Positions 36,948 through 45,298 of a stretch of 64,000 nt of DNA are shown one piece after another. Below the pieces are notes generated by a model. It searched no databases. It saw only the letters and a list, made by a program, of their open reading frames with translations, and was not told the DNA's origin. The stretch is from Chloroflexota bacterium. Lineage in GTDB: Bacteria; Chloroflexota; Limnocylindria; QHBO01. The stretch is from NCBI GenBank assembly GCA_040902225.1, contig JBBDXT010000004.1:872309-936308 (forward strand), given 5' to 3'. The position numbers and the translations under genes were made by a program. The stretch's first letter is position 1. Each line of letters opens with the position of its first letter.

Positions 36948-38530
36948 GGAGGGTCTCCGGCCTGCGCCTCGTCGCCCTCAGATAGCTCGACGCGCGGGAA
37001 GAGCGGCTGCGCGTCACCCGTCTCCCAGCCGACGGGTACCGAGCCCCATGTCAGAAGCCGATCCAGACCCGGGCCGCCAGCGCCACGATCGTCGTACGGG
37101 ACGGACACGCCCAGCTGGGCGTGCAGCTCCGCGGCGGCAGCCGGGGTGAAGGGCGCCATCAGGTGCCCCAGGATGCGGCACGTCTCCGCCATGGCGGCCA
37201 GGATCGCCCCCACCCGCGCCTGGTCCCCCTCCTTGTTGCGTGCCCAGGGCGCCTGCGACTCGGCGTAGCCGTTGGCGGCGGAAGTCAGGTCCATGATCGC
37301 CCCGAGGGCCTCGTCGAGGTGGAGGCGCCCCATGGCGCCGTGATAGGACTCCACCGCGGCGGCGGCGGCGGCCCGCAGCTCCTGGTCCGCTGCAGCGTCA
37401 GCGCTGGCAACCGGCGGCAAGGCCCGATCCAGGTAGCGGGCGCTCATGCTGACCGTCCGGTTGACGAGGTTGCCCAGGTCGTTGGCGAGCTCGGCGTTGT
37501 AGCGCCGCATCAGGCTCTCGGCGGTCACGTCGCCGTCGCGATCAAAGGGAATCTCGCGCAGGACGACGTAGCGCACGCCGTCGACCCCGAACAGCGCCGC
37601 CGCCACCTCCGGATCGAGGATGTTGCCGCGTGACTTCGACATCCGCTCGCCGCGCATCAGCATGAAGCCGTGTGCGAAGACGCTCTCGGGCAGTGGCAGC
37701 CCCGCGCTCATCAGCATCGCCGGCCAGTACAGGCAATGGAAGCGCGTGATGTTCTTGCCGATGACGTGGAGGTCCGCCGGCCACCAGCGCTCAAACGAGC
37801 CCAGGTCGTCGGGGAAGCCGGCGCCGGTCAGGTAGTTGGTGAGCGCGTCGAACCAGACGTAGATGCGGTGCGACGGGTCGTCGGGGAAGGGGATCCCCCA
37901 TGTCCCGCCGGCGCGACTGATCGAGAAGTCGGTAACCCCGTCGTTGAGCCAGCCGAGCACCTCGTTGCGGAAGTGCTCCGGTTCGCAGAAGGACGGGTGC
38001 TCGAGATACAGCTGTTCGAGCGCGCCCTGGTAGCGCGACAGGCGGAAGAAGTAGTTCTCCTCCTCCAGCCACTGCAGCGCCAGGGTGGGATGGTCCGGGC
38101 AATGCCCGTCGACGATCTGGCTGTCGGTCTTGAACTCGTTGTCGCCGGGGCAGAACCAGCCGGCGTAGGTGCCCTTGTAGATGTCGCCGGTCGCCAGCGC
38201 GCGGCGCACCATCTCGGTCGAAGCGGCGGCGTGGTCGGGGTCGGTGGTGCGGATGAAGCGGTCGTAGCTGATCTCGAACCGATCGAACCCGGCCCGCCAG
38301 CTGGCAGCCCATTCGTCGACCAGGGCGCGTGGCTCGACCCCGCGCTCACGTGCCTGGCGCTCGAGGTTGGCGGAATGCTCGTCCATGCCGGTCAGGAAGC
38401 GGACGTCCTTGCCCAGCAGCCGCTGGTAGCGGGCAATGGCATCCGCCCCGATTGCCTCGAACAGCGAGTGCAGCGCCGGTCCGGCGCTCGGGTAGAAGAT
38501 GGCCGTGGTCAGGTAGAAGCGATCAGCCAC
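36944..38530 (-). CDS. metG: Methionyl-tRNA synthetase
   Basis: A 528-residue enzyme from the GTG at 38530. It has the Rossmann start FYLTTAIFYP, GADAIARYQRLLG, VRFLTGMDEHS, the WFCPGDNEF knuckle region, EEENYFFRLSRYQ, VWFDALTNYLTGAGFP, the KMSKS equivalent ERMSKSRGN and the anticodon-binding helical domain. It charges methionine to tRNA(Met). The first class I signature is abnormal: where P-HIGH is expected the sequence reads PALHSLFE. There is no C-terminal tRNA-binding extension. It lies between the ferredoxin reductase gene (5-bp gap) and tatD (overlap). Confidence 0.93.
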   Translation of the reverse strand: MADRFYLTTAIFYPSAGPALHSLFEAIGADAIARYQRLLGKDVRFLTGMDEHSANLERQARERGVEPRALVDEWAASWRAGFDRFEISYDRFIRTTDPDHAAASTEMVRRALATGDIYKGTYAGWFCPGDNEFKTDSQIVDGHCPDHPTLALQWLEEENYFFRLSRYQGALEQLYLEHPSFCEPEHFRNEVLGWLNDGVTDFSISRAGGTWGIPFPDDPSHRIYVWFDALTNYLTGAGFPDDLGSFERWWPADLHVIGKNITRFHCLYWPAMLMSAGLPLPESVFAHGFMLMRGERMSKSRGNILDPEVAAALFGVDGVRYVVLREIPFDRDGDVTAESLMRRYNAELANDLGNLVNRTVSMSARYLDRALPPVASADAAADQELRAAAAAAVESYHGAMGRLHLDEALGAIMDLTSAANGYAESQAPWARNKEGDQARVGAILAAMAETCRILGHLMAPFTPAAAAELHAQLGVSVPYDDRGAGGPGLDRLLTWGSVPVGWETGDAQPLFPRVELSEGDEAQAGDPP

Positions 38531-38535
38531 CGCGC

Positions 38536-39282
38536 TCAGTCCTCCCTTCCCTTGGGCCAGTACAGCTCCTTGCGGACCTGCTCCGGCGGGAAGCCACGCG
38601 CCGATGCCATCGCCTCGACCGCCTCGATCATGTCGGGGTTGCCGCACAGGTAGATGGTGGTGTTCTCCGGCGTGAGCCGATGCTTGTCGAGCTGACCCTC
38701 GACGATCGCCTCGACCCGGCCGGTGAGCCCGGTCCAGTCCGGGCAGTTCTGCGGCCGGGATACCGTCCCGGCGTACCTGAGCGGGAAGCTCCCCGAGGCG
38801 ACGAGCTCCTCCAGCTGGCCGCGCCAGGCCAGGTCGAAGTCGTGGCTCGCGCCATGCAGCAGGACCAGGTCGCGCGTCTGACCGCGGGCGCGCAGCGTCT
38901 CGATCATGCTCATGAACGGCGCCAGGCCGGTGCCGCTCGCCACCAGCAGCCCGGTTCGCCCATCGTCCTGGAGGACGAAGCGGCCCTTGGCGCCCTTGAT
39001 GTTGATCGGGTCGCCCACCCGCCGCTCCCAGAGGAGCGGCGTGAACTCGCCACCCTCCACCAGGCGGATGAAGAACTCGTACTCGTCCAATCGGTCGGCG
39101 GAGGAGGAGATTGACATCGGGCGCTGCACCAGCTTCTCGGGACCCATGAGGCCCAGGGTGGCGTACTGGCCCGGATTGAAGGGGAACGGGTTCTCGAGCG
39201 CCTGCACGCCGACGATCGCCAGGCCCTCGGCGATCTCCTCCCAGCGGCTCAGCCGCCCGGTGTACGGGTAGTCGGTGCTCAT
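38536..39282 (-). CDS. Ferredoxin--NADP(+) reductase-type flavoprotein
   Basis: A 248-residue protein from the ATG at 39282. The FAD domain contains PFNPGQYATLGL and the flavin motif RPMSISSS; the pyridine-nucleotide domain contains LLVASGTGLAPFMSMI and TIYLCGNPDMIEAVE. This is the single-chain FNR layout, passing electrons between NAD(P)H and ferredoxin or flavodoxin. Its partner ferredoxin is not in the window. It is the first gene of an apparent fpr-metG-tatD unit. Confidence 0.88.
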   Translation of the reverse strand: MSTDYPYTGRLSRWEEIAEGLAIVGVQALENPFPFNPGQYATLGLMGPEKLVQRPMSISSSADRLDEYEFFIRLVEGGEFTPLLWERRVGDPINIKGAKGRFVLQDDGRTGLLVASGTGLAPFMSMIETLRARGQTRDLVLLHGASHDFDLAWRGQLEELVASGSFPLRYAGTVSRPQNCPDWTGLTGRVEAIVEGQLDKHRLTPENTTIYLCGNPDMIEAVEAMASARGFPPEQVRKELYWPKGRED

Positions 39283-39428
39283 GCGCGCGGCGTCCTCGAC
39301 TCGCCGGCCGCGCGGAGCGGCCGATTTCGTGCTCGAAAGGGGCCAAGTATACCGATGGCCACGGCTTGCCAGCCGCCGCCGCATGGGTGAGAGTTGCCCG
39401 CGTGCCACCGCCCAACGCCCCCCGAAGC

Positions 39429-40049
39429 ATGAATGTCGCCGGCCTGCGCCTGCCAGTGCGCGAGACGATCGTCGTGCTGGTCACGACCTTCGTGCTCGTG
39501 ATCGACTGGTACCACCCGCTCCTGGTGGGGATCGGTCCGGAGCTGAGCCAGGGACTGGCGCGAGTGGCGCTCTACCTGGTCGTGCCGATGCTGACCCTCC
39601 TCCTCCTCGGAGAGCGCCTGCGGGACTACGGCCTGCGCATCGGGGAATGGCGGATCGGGCTGCCGGTCATCGTCGGCCTGGCCGCACTGGCGACGCCGAT
39701 CGTCCTGATCGTTTCCGGGCTGCCCGACTTCGACCTCTACTACAGCCAGGTGCCCGCCTCGCTGCCCGGCGCCCTGGTCGGCAACGCGCTGGACGTTGGT
39801 GCGGCCGAGTTCCTGTTTCGTGGCTTCCTGATGTGGGCCCTGATCGGCCTTGCCGGACCGATGGGCGTCGTCCTGGCGACGTTCCCCTTCGTCTTCAGCC
39901 ACCTCGGCAAACCGGAGCTCGAGACCCTCTCGACCTTCTTCGGTGGGCTGACATTCGGATGGATCGCGTGGCGAACTCGATCGATCCTGTACGGCGCCCT
40001 CCTGCACGCCTACCTGATCAGCCTGATCGTGGTGGTCGCCTCGGCCTAG
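39429..40049 (+). CDS. CPBP-family intramembrane protease-like protein
   Basis: A 206-residue protein from the ATG at 39429 (a GTG at 39402 is possible) with about six helices. The family motifs are recognisable: AAEFLFRG in place of EExxxR, FVFSH for FxxxH, and LHAYLIS near the end. The first glutamate of the EE pair is alanine, but the second glutamate and the arginine remain. CPBP proteins are membrane glutamic proteases or scaffold proteins, some linked to bacteriocin immunity. It is convergent with and overlaps the next gene by 4 nt. Confidence 0.82.
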   Translation: MNVAGLRLPVRETIVVLVTTFVLVIDWYHPLLVGIGPELSQGLARVALYLVVPMLTLLLLGERLRDYGLRIGEWRIGLPVIVGLAALATPIVLIVSGLPDFDLYYSQVPASLPGALVGNALDVGAAEFLFRGFLMWALIGLAGPMGVVLATFPFVFSHLGKPELETLSTFFGGLTFGWIAWRTRSILYGALLHAYLISLIVVVASA

Positions 40050-40492
40050 CTGCGCTTTCCGCGCAGGGAGGTGAGCGCCTTGGCGATGTTGCGATCACGC
40101 GTCTCGGCCGTCTTCGCGTTCGCCACCGGGTCCACCAGCGTTCGCTGCCTGCTGTAGGAGAGCGCCTCGAAGGCCTGGTGAGCTGCCGGGTCGCCGGCCA
40201 GTTCCTTGGCCAGTTCGGGCGGGACGGCAACCTCCCGCGGCGCCGTATCGAGCTCCAGCTCGACGTCGACCTCATCCCCCGCCGCAACGCCAGCGCTGGC
40301 TCGTACCTCGTTGCTGACGCCCACCATGAAGCGGCCCCCGACGGTCGCAACCGTGCTTCGGTAGGTGTAGCCGTTGATCGTGACCCGCACCGGGGGCCGC
40401 TTGGTCTGCCCGAGGGCTGTGACAACCTCCGGGGGAACCTCGATACCCGCCGCCGTCTTGCCGGCGCCCTCGATCAGGGCGTGGAATTTCAT
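40046..40492 (-). CDS. DUF1905 plus YdeI-type (OmdA) domain protein
   Basis: A 148-residue cytoplasmic protein. Residues 1-85 match the DUF1905 beta-barrel (GIEVPPEVVTALG, YRSTVATVGGRFMVGVS, AGDEVDVELELD). Residues ~90-148 are the helical YdeI/OmpD-associated segment (VPPELAKELAGDPAAHQAFE then LSYSRQRTLVDPVANAKT). Such proteins are common in soil bacteria, and one branch is named for bacteriocin protection; the activity is unknown. It is followed upstream on the same strand by the DUF4242 gene, an 11-bp gap away. Confidence 0.85.
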   Translation of the reverse strand: MKFHALIEGAGKTAAGIEVPPEVVTALGQTKRPPVRVTINGYTYRSTVATVGGRFMVGVSNEVRASAGVAAGDEVDVELELDTAPREVAVPPELAKELAGDPAAHQAFEALSYSRQRTLVDPVANAKTAETRDRNIAKALTSLRGKRS

Positions 40493-40503
40493 GTTGCGCC
40501 GGC

Positions 40504-40752
40504 CTACTCGCCGGGCTTCACCTCGTAGAGGGTGTGCGCCTCGAGACCGTGCGCCTCACGGTGCGTGCGGGCGGCGCTCTCCTTGTCGGGCGCATCGACG
40601 AGGCAGAAGACCTTGCCATCGGCCTCGTCAACCCAGTACTGCTTGTAGTTGACGCCGTACTTGTCCTGGACCTTCAGATCGGCCTCGTGGGCTCCGGCGA
40701 CATCCTCGGCCTTCACGCCCGGAATGTCGTGCATGTTCATGTAGGTTGGCAT
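40504..40752 (-). CDS. DUF4242 (nickel-binding-like) small protein
   Basis: An 82-residue protein matching the DUF4242/SCO4226 type: DIPGVKAEDVAGAHEADLKV, then YGVNYKQYWVDEADGKVFCL, VDAPDKESAARTHREAHG and a C-terminal strand. It is a small ferredoxin-like fold; a family member in Streptomyces binds nickel. The physiological role is unknown. It is probably co-transcribed with the DUF1905 gene and is divergent from an MFS gene across 101 bp. Confidence 0.85.
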   Translation of the reverse strand: MPTYMNMHDIPGVKAEDVAGAHEADLKVQDKYGVNYKQYWVDEADGKVFCLVDAPDKESAARTHREAHGLEAHTLYEVKPGE

Positions 40753-40853
40753 GACGTTTGTGCTCCCTGACTACTGTCTGCCACGGCGGGTGTTGGTCCG
40801 CGAGCGGTGGCGGCACACGGCACCACGAAAGTCTAGCCATCTAGACTCGGATC

Positions 40854-42098
40854 GTGCGACTCCCAGTGTCTCTCGACGTGCTGAAGGAGCGGAGCTTTGC
40901 CCGCTACCTGGCGGCCGTCGCGGTCGACCACCTCGGCTCGGGCATGGCAATGGTGGCACTCGCCTTCGCGGTGCTCGAGTTCGGCGGCGCCACGGACCTG
41001 GGGATCGTGCTGCTGGCCCGCGAGGTTCCGCTCATCGTCCTCCTGCTCCTCGGCGGCGTCTTCGCCGACCGCGTGCCGCGTCGGACGATCCTCGTCGTCA
41101 GCGACCTCGTGAAGGGCTCGGCGCAGGTCGGCACGGCGACCCTCCTCTTCACCGGCACCGCCGACGTCTGGAATGTCGCCTTCCTGCAGGCGATATTCGG
41201 CATGGCGGGCGCCTTTTCCCGGCCCGCCACGACCGGGATGGTTCGAGAGGCGGTCAGTGATGCGCGGCTCCAGGAAGCCAACGCGCTCCTTGGGCTCTCG
41301 AGCAGCATCTTCTTCATCGCGGGGCCAGCCATCGGGGCCATCATCGTCGCCGCTGGCAGCCCGGCCTGGGCAATTGCGGTCGACTCGGTCACGTTCTTCG
41401 TATCGGCGGCGCTGATCGCATCGATGCACCTGACCGCAACGGTTCGGATCGCCTCGGCCTCGATCCTCGGAGACCTTCGCGACGGCTGGCGGGAGTTCGT
41501 CGAGCGCACGTGGGCGGTGGCCATGGTCGTCTCCTTCGGCCTGTTCCAGCTCACGTACTTCCCTGCCCTGCTCGTGCTCGGCCCGCTCATGGCCAAGGAG
41601 CAACTGGGTGGCGCCGGAGCGTGGGGCACGATCCTGGCCGTCGAATCGCTCGGCGCCGTCGTCGGCGGCATGTTCGCACTGCGGCTCAGGTTCCAGCGGC
41701 CGCTCGTCGCCTCACAGCTGATGGTCCTGCCTGCGGGGCTGATGCTGGCCTCCCTCGCCGTCCCGCTCCCATTGATCGGGCTCGCCGTGGTCAGCTTCGC
41801 CAACGGAGTCGGCTTTGCCGTCGGCAGCACGCTCTGGATGACGGCGCTCCAACGGAACGTGCCCGAGCACGTGCTGTCAAGGATCAGCTCCTTCGACTGG
41901 CTTGGCTCCGTGGCGCTCAACCCGATCGGCTACGCGCTGATCGGGCCCATCGCCATGGCCATTGGGACCGCCGAGACACTGGTCGTCGCCGCAATCCTCA
42001 ATGTCGCTGTATGCGTCGGCGTGGTCCTGGTTCCGTCCGTGCGCCGCATCGGAATGCACGCGCGTTCTCCGATCGCGGCGCCGGAATCGGGCGGGTAG
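40854..42098 (+). CDS. Major facilitator superfamily exporter (MFS_3/enterobactin-exporter type)
   Basis: A 414-residue protein with 12 predicted helices, starting with GTG. It contains GGVFADRVPRRTILVVSDL after helix 2 and LQEANALLGLSSSIFFIAGP in helix 5, typical of the MFS_3 group that includes enterobactin and macrolide exporters. It is a paralogue of the MFS gene at 61181 (shared FADR-PRR and QEANA/QANA motifs). The substrate is unknown. Confidence 0.87.
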   Translation: MRLPVSLDVLKERSFARYLAAVAVDHLGSGMAMVALAFAVLEFGGATDLGIVLLAREVPLIVLLLLGGVFADRVPRRTILVVSDLVKGSAQVGTATLLFTGTADVWNVAFLQAIFGMAGAFSRPATTGMVREAVSDARLQEANALLGLSSSIFFIAGPAIGAIIVAAGSPAWAIAVDSVTFFVSAALIASMHLTATVRIASASILGDLRDGWREFVERTWAVAMVVSFGLFQLTYFPALLVLGPLMAKEQLGGAGAWGTILAVESLGAVVGGMFALRLRFQRPLVASQLMVLPAGLMLASLAVPLPLIGLAVVSFANGVGFAVGSTLWMTALQRNVPEHVLSRISSFDWLGSVALNPIGYALIGPIAMAIGTAETLVVAAILNVAVCVGVVLVPSVRRIGMHARSPIAAPESGG

Positions 42099-42107
42099 GA
42101 TGACGCC

Positions 42108-42278
42108 ATGCCTGAGCCACGTTCAAAGACGGCACGGCCGCCCTCGCCACGACCACCTTCAACCGTTCGCCCGCAACCTGACAGGCCGACCCCGACCAAG
42201 CCGGAGATGAGCCCGACGGACGAACGACCGATTCCGCCACGTGCACGCCGACCAGGCGGAGGGTCGTCGCCCAAATAA
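42108..42278 (+). CDS. Small Pro/Arg-rich open reading frame
   Basis: Ten bases after the MFS stop an ATG opens a 56-codon frame ending in TAA at 42278. GGGTAGGATG just ahead could serve as a weak ribosome site. The product would be basic and proline-rich (PRPPSTVRPQPDRPTP) with no domain. The position directly behind an MFS gene makes it a candidate small protein, but low-complexity frames of this kind also arise by chance in high-GC DNA. Confidence 0.3.
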   Translation: MPEPRSKTARPPSPRPPSTVRPQPDRPTPTKPEMSPTDERPIPPRARRPGGGSSPK

Positions 42279-42429
42279 GCAGGTGAGTTGCCGAGGCGGG
42301 CTCTTGGCACGTCGATGCAATGACGAGGCCGGTCCCTGCGGCACGTGTGCTTCCGGCGGCACGACAGGCTGCGTCTGATCCGACGCAGCGGGCGCTGTCA
42401 CGCATGCGAGGAGTTGTGAGGAACGAGCG

Positions 42430-42927
42430 ATGTCGCGCTTTGAAGAATCGATCGAGGTGGGCGTCCCCATCCGGGTGGCGTATGACCAGTGGACGCAGTT
42501 CGAAGACTTTCCGAAGTTCATGGAGGGCGTCGAGCGCGTGGACCAGCTGGACGACAAGCACCTGCGCTGGACCGCATCCATCGCGGGTCAGCGGAAAGAG
42601 TGGAAGGCGGAGATCGTCGACCAGACGCCAGACACGCGCATTGCCTGGAAGAGCATCGAGGGTGCTGAAAACGCCGGCGCCGTCCTGTTTCGGGCGCTCG
42701 ATGAGCATCGGACATTGGTGACACTCCGCATCGATGCCGACCCTGAGGGGCCGGTCGAGGCCGTCGGGGATGCGTTGGGCTTCCTCCAGCGGCAGGTTCG
42801 TGGCGACCTCGAGCGGTTCAAGGAGCATATGGAGCGCCGCGCGCGCGAGAGCGACGGCTGGCGAGGCGAAATTCACGGAGACGAAGTGCGTCCGGATCCG
42901 GCCTCCACATCCGGAGCGCCGAAGTAG
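42430..42927 (+). CDS. SRPBCC/START-fold protein (polyketide cyclase-like)
   Basis: A 165-residue protein with the helix-grip fold pattern: ESIEVGVPIRVAYDQWTQFE, FPKFMEGVERVDQL, the strand WKAEIVDQTPDTRIAWKS and a long C-terminal helix LQRQVRGDLERFKEHME. This subgroup is common in actinobacteria and Chloroflexota and is annotated as cyclase/dehydrase or coenzyme-Q-binding. It probably binds a hydrophobic ligand in the cytoplasm. The 150 bp upstream contains no recognised signal. Confidence 0.85.
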   Translation: MSRFEESIEVGVPIRVAYDQWTQFEDFPKFMEGVERVDQLDDKHLRWTASIAGQRKEWKAEIVDQTPDTRIAWKSIEGAENAGAVLFRALDEHRTLVTLRIDADPEGPVEAVGDALGFLQRQVRGDLERFKEHMERRARESDGWRGEIHGDEVRPDPASTSGAPK

Positions 42928-43031
42928 CGGCCGAATGTGCCGTCCTTGGGCAGGTAGGCCGAGGGAGCCTACGGGTTGGCCCCGCCTAAGATTGAACCGA
43001 TGGGCCCCGCCTGGACGCCATAGGGAATGTG

Positions 43032-43880
43032 ATGAAGCAGCCAAAGGCTCGCCTCGTGATGGTCGCTGCGGTTCTTCTCGCTGCCTGCACGGGAGCGCCG
43101 GCAGGGAGCGGCACTGAGAGCCCGTCGCTGGGTTCGCTCGAAGCATCGGCGACTCCCGATCAGTCAGACCAGTCGGCGAGCCCACCGCCATCCTCGACGC
43201 CCAGGAGCGAGCCGACGGAGATCGATGGCAATCTCGTGCTCCGGGTCGATAGCATCAACCCGGAGACGGGGCCGACCTACGCGATCCCGCTCCTCTCGGT
43301 GTACGAGGACGGCAGCGTCATCCAAGTTGTTGACGACCCCGACACCAGCTACGACCGCGCTCGGTACGCGCGCCTGACTGCGGCCGGGCTGGAGAGGGTG
43401 CTGGCCGAGGCCGGTGGCACGACGATTCTCAGGACAGGCGACCCCGCCGGCGACCGCCTGGCGAGCCTGGACACGTGGCTGACCGCGAGCGCGTGGGACC
43501 TCCCACCGGACGACGAGATCACGTGGATTCCCGCTCGCTACATGCTCGCGCTTCGGGTCTACGAGGAGCCGCGTTCGTGGCCAATCGACATCGACGACGT
43601 CTGGCCGCTCTCGGAGGCCATCGCGACGTTCGGCGAGCCGGTGGCCGGCGACCAGCCCGCCCCCGGGGATAGCCAAGCTCGGTGCGGCGTGGTGACCCTC
43701 GACGAGTGGCTCGCGCTGCAGTCCGGGATCAGCGAGATCCGTTCGATCGGGATTCCCCGAGAAATCACGACGTGGGTGGAGCTGGGCTGGCAGCGGGAGG
43801 CCGCCTGGGTCGCGCTGGTCTTGGAGCCGCTGCTCCCGGACGAGCCTGTTTCCTGCGAGATGCTCAACTTTTACCCGTAG
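43032..43880 (+). CDS. Putative lipoprotein of unknown function
   Basis: A 282-residue protein from the ATG at 43032. A basic start, a hydrophobic helix and the lipobox LLAAC (cysteine near residue 19) predict lipid anchoring. A Ser/Pro/Thr-rich spacer follows. The mature domain begins LVLRVDSINPETGP and has a strand VYEDGSVIQVVDD, RYARLTAAGLERVLAEAGGT and a late cysteine pair (ARCGVVTL, VSCEML). The pattern of a short input strand followed by a helix ending LERVLAEA recalls secreted proteins of uncertain role. It converges with ssb at a hairpin terminator. Confidence 0.7.
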   Translation: MKQPKARLVMVAAVLLAACTGAPAGSGTESPSLGSLEASATPDQSDQSASPPPSSTPRSEPTEIDGNLVLRVDSINPETGPTYAIPLLSVYEDGSVIQVVDDPDTSYDRARYARLTAAGLERVLAEAGGTTILRTGDPAGDRLASLDTWLTASAWDLPPDDEITWIPARYMLALRVYEEPRSWPIDIDDVWPLSEAIATFGEPVAGDQPAPGDSQARCGVVTLDEWLALQSGISEIRSIGIPREITTWVELGWQREAAWVALVLEPLLPDEPVSCEMLNFYP

Positions 43881-43889
43881 CCGGTGGAA

Positions 43890-43913
43890 TGCGGCGGGCG
43901 TCTGCCCGCCGCA
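43890..43913. terminator. Bidirectional terminator hairpin between the lipoprotein gene and ssb
   Basis: TGCGGCGGGC (43890-43899), loop GTCT, GCCCGCCGCA (43904-43913): a perfect 10-bp GC-rich stem placed between two convergent stop codons ~10 bp from each. There is no long T tract. Confidence 0.75.
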
Positions 43914-43920
43914 CCTGGGT

Positions 43921-44349
43921 TCACATCGCGACGAGCGCTTCCTCGGCGCCGTTGGTCTCGCTGGCGATCGCCGACGGGAGGCCATCCTCGCCGGTTGCGG
44001 CGACGGTCTGCGCCTCCTTGGCGTACTCCTTCTTGCCGCGTCCGGAGAGCATCTCGAGCTGGTTGATGACGATCTCAGTTTTCCAGTGCCGGACGCCACC
44101 GTCATCGTCCCACTGGCGAGTCTGGAGACGCCCTTCGACGTCGACCAGCTGTCCCTTCGAGAGGAACTGCCCGCAGATCTCCGCCAGCCGGTCCCACGCC
44201 ACGAGGTTGTGGTACTCGGTCCGCTCCGGCGCTCCACTGCCACGGAACTCGTTGGTGGCAATCACGAAATTCGCCACCGGCTTGCCCGACGGCAGCGTTC
44301 GCAGCTCAGGGTCACGGGTGAGCCGCCCGACCAGAAATACCTTGTTCAT
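43921..44349 (-). CDS. ssb: Single-stranded DNA-binding protein
   Basis: A 142-residue SSB from the ATG at 44349 (MNKVFLVGRLTRDPELRTLP). The OB fold shows VANFVIATNEFRG, YHNLVAWDRLAEICGQFLSK, GQLVDVEGRLQTRQWDDDGG and a closing strand. It coats single-stranded DNA in replication or repair. The usual acidic tip (DDDIPF type) is absent; the end reads EEALVAM. No rpsF/rpsR genes flank it, so it may be a secondary SSB. Its start region is followed upstream by rsmI with a ~96-bp gap. Confidence 0.92.
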   Translation of the reverse strand: MNKVFLVGRLTRDPELRTLPSGKPVANFVIATNEFRGSGAPERTEYHNLVAWDRLAEICGQFLSKGQLVDVEGRLQTRQWDDDGGVRHWKTEIVINQLEMLSGRGKKEYAKEAQTVAATGEDGLPSAIASETNGAEEALVAM

Positions 44350-44445
44350 ACTGACCAATCCTCCTGCCCGATCTCGGGCTCGCGGCGCACCGGGCGAGGC
44401 GGCCACCGGATGAAGGGAGGCTAGGGCGGCGCCCTTATCGGAGGA

Positions 44446-45291
44446 TTAGTCCGCGCTTATCGCTGACGCTGACTGCACTGCCCGGTACGCCTCGCGACGT
44501 GGGACTCCGGCTGCGCGCAGCAGCTCGACGCTGGTGCGCGGCGACAGACCGGCACGGACCGCGGCATCGACAAGCGCGCTCACGGCCACGGCTGCCGCCG
44601 GCTCCGGCCTCGGGACGCGGCTGATGACCAGGGTCAGCTCGCCCCGCGGCTCGCGCAAGAGCCTCCGCACTTCCTCGGGGGTCCCGATCAGGACCTCCTC
44701 GTGCAGCTTGGTCAGCTCGCGGCAGACGGCAACCCGCGCCGCTGGGACCAGTTCATCGAGCGCGCCCAACAGTGACGCGATGCGGTGTGGCGCCTCGAAG
44801 AGCACCAGCGGCAACCCGGCAGACCCGGTTGCGTCGAGCAGACGGTGCAGCGCGGCCAGCCGCGCAGTGGCGGGACGCGGGGGCAGGAAGCCACCGAACA
44901 GGAAGCCGAGCGACTCGACCCCGGCCGCCGCCATCGCCGCCGTCACCGCCGACGGCCCGGGCACCACTTCGATCACGGCCCCGGCCGTTCTGGCGGCCTC
45001 GACGAGGCGCGCGCCGGGATCTGAGACGGCGGGCATGCCAGCATCGGTCGTGAAGGCGAGCGTGGCTCCCGTGGCGAGGCGATCCAGGAGCTCGCCCATT
45101 CGGGTATCGGGCGAATGGTCGTTGTAGCTGACGGTCGGCCGCTTCGCCCCGAGGTGCGCGAGGAGGCGACGGGCCATCCGGGTGTCCTCGGCGACAACCA
45201 GGTCAGCGGAGCGCAGCGCGTCGGCCGCGCGCGGAGTGAGGTCCCCGAGGTTGCCGATCGGTGTTCCCACCACCAGGAGGCGGCCCGCCAC
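44446..45291 (-). CDS. rsmI: 16S rRNA (cytidine-1402-2'-O)-methyltransferase
   Basis: A 281-residue tetrapyrrole-methylase-fold enzyme from the GTG at 45291. It has LLVVGTPIGNLGDLTPRA, VAEDTRMARRLLAHLG, SYNDHSP, TDAGMPAVSDPGARLV, VVPGPSAVTAAMAAAG and FLPPRP, all RsmI hallmarks. It methylates the ribose of C1402 in 16S rRNA using SAM. It lies seven bases after nadE and ends the nitrilase-nadE-rsmI unit. Confidence 0.93.
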   Translation of the reverse strand: MAGRLLVVGTPIGNLGDLTPRAADALRSADLVVAEDTRMARRLLAHLGAKRPTVSYNDHSPDTRMGELLDRLATGATLAFTTDAGMPAVSDPGARLVEAARTAGAVIEVVPGPSAVTAAMAAAGVESLGFLFGGFLPPRPATARLAALHRLLDATGSAGLPLVLFEAPHRIASLLGALDELVPAARVAVCRELTKLHEEVLIGTPEEVRRLLREPRGELTLVISRVPRPEPAAAVAVSALVDAAVRAGLSPRTSVELLRAAGVPRREAYRAVQSASAISAD

Positions 45292-45298
45292 GCTCGCT

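Noticed and set aside
38530-39430. T-box or SAM riboswitch linked to metG
   Set aside because: metG lies 5 bp behind another gene, and no leader motif was found ahead of that gene.
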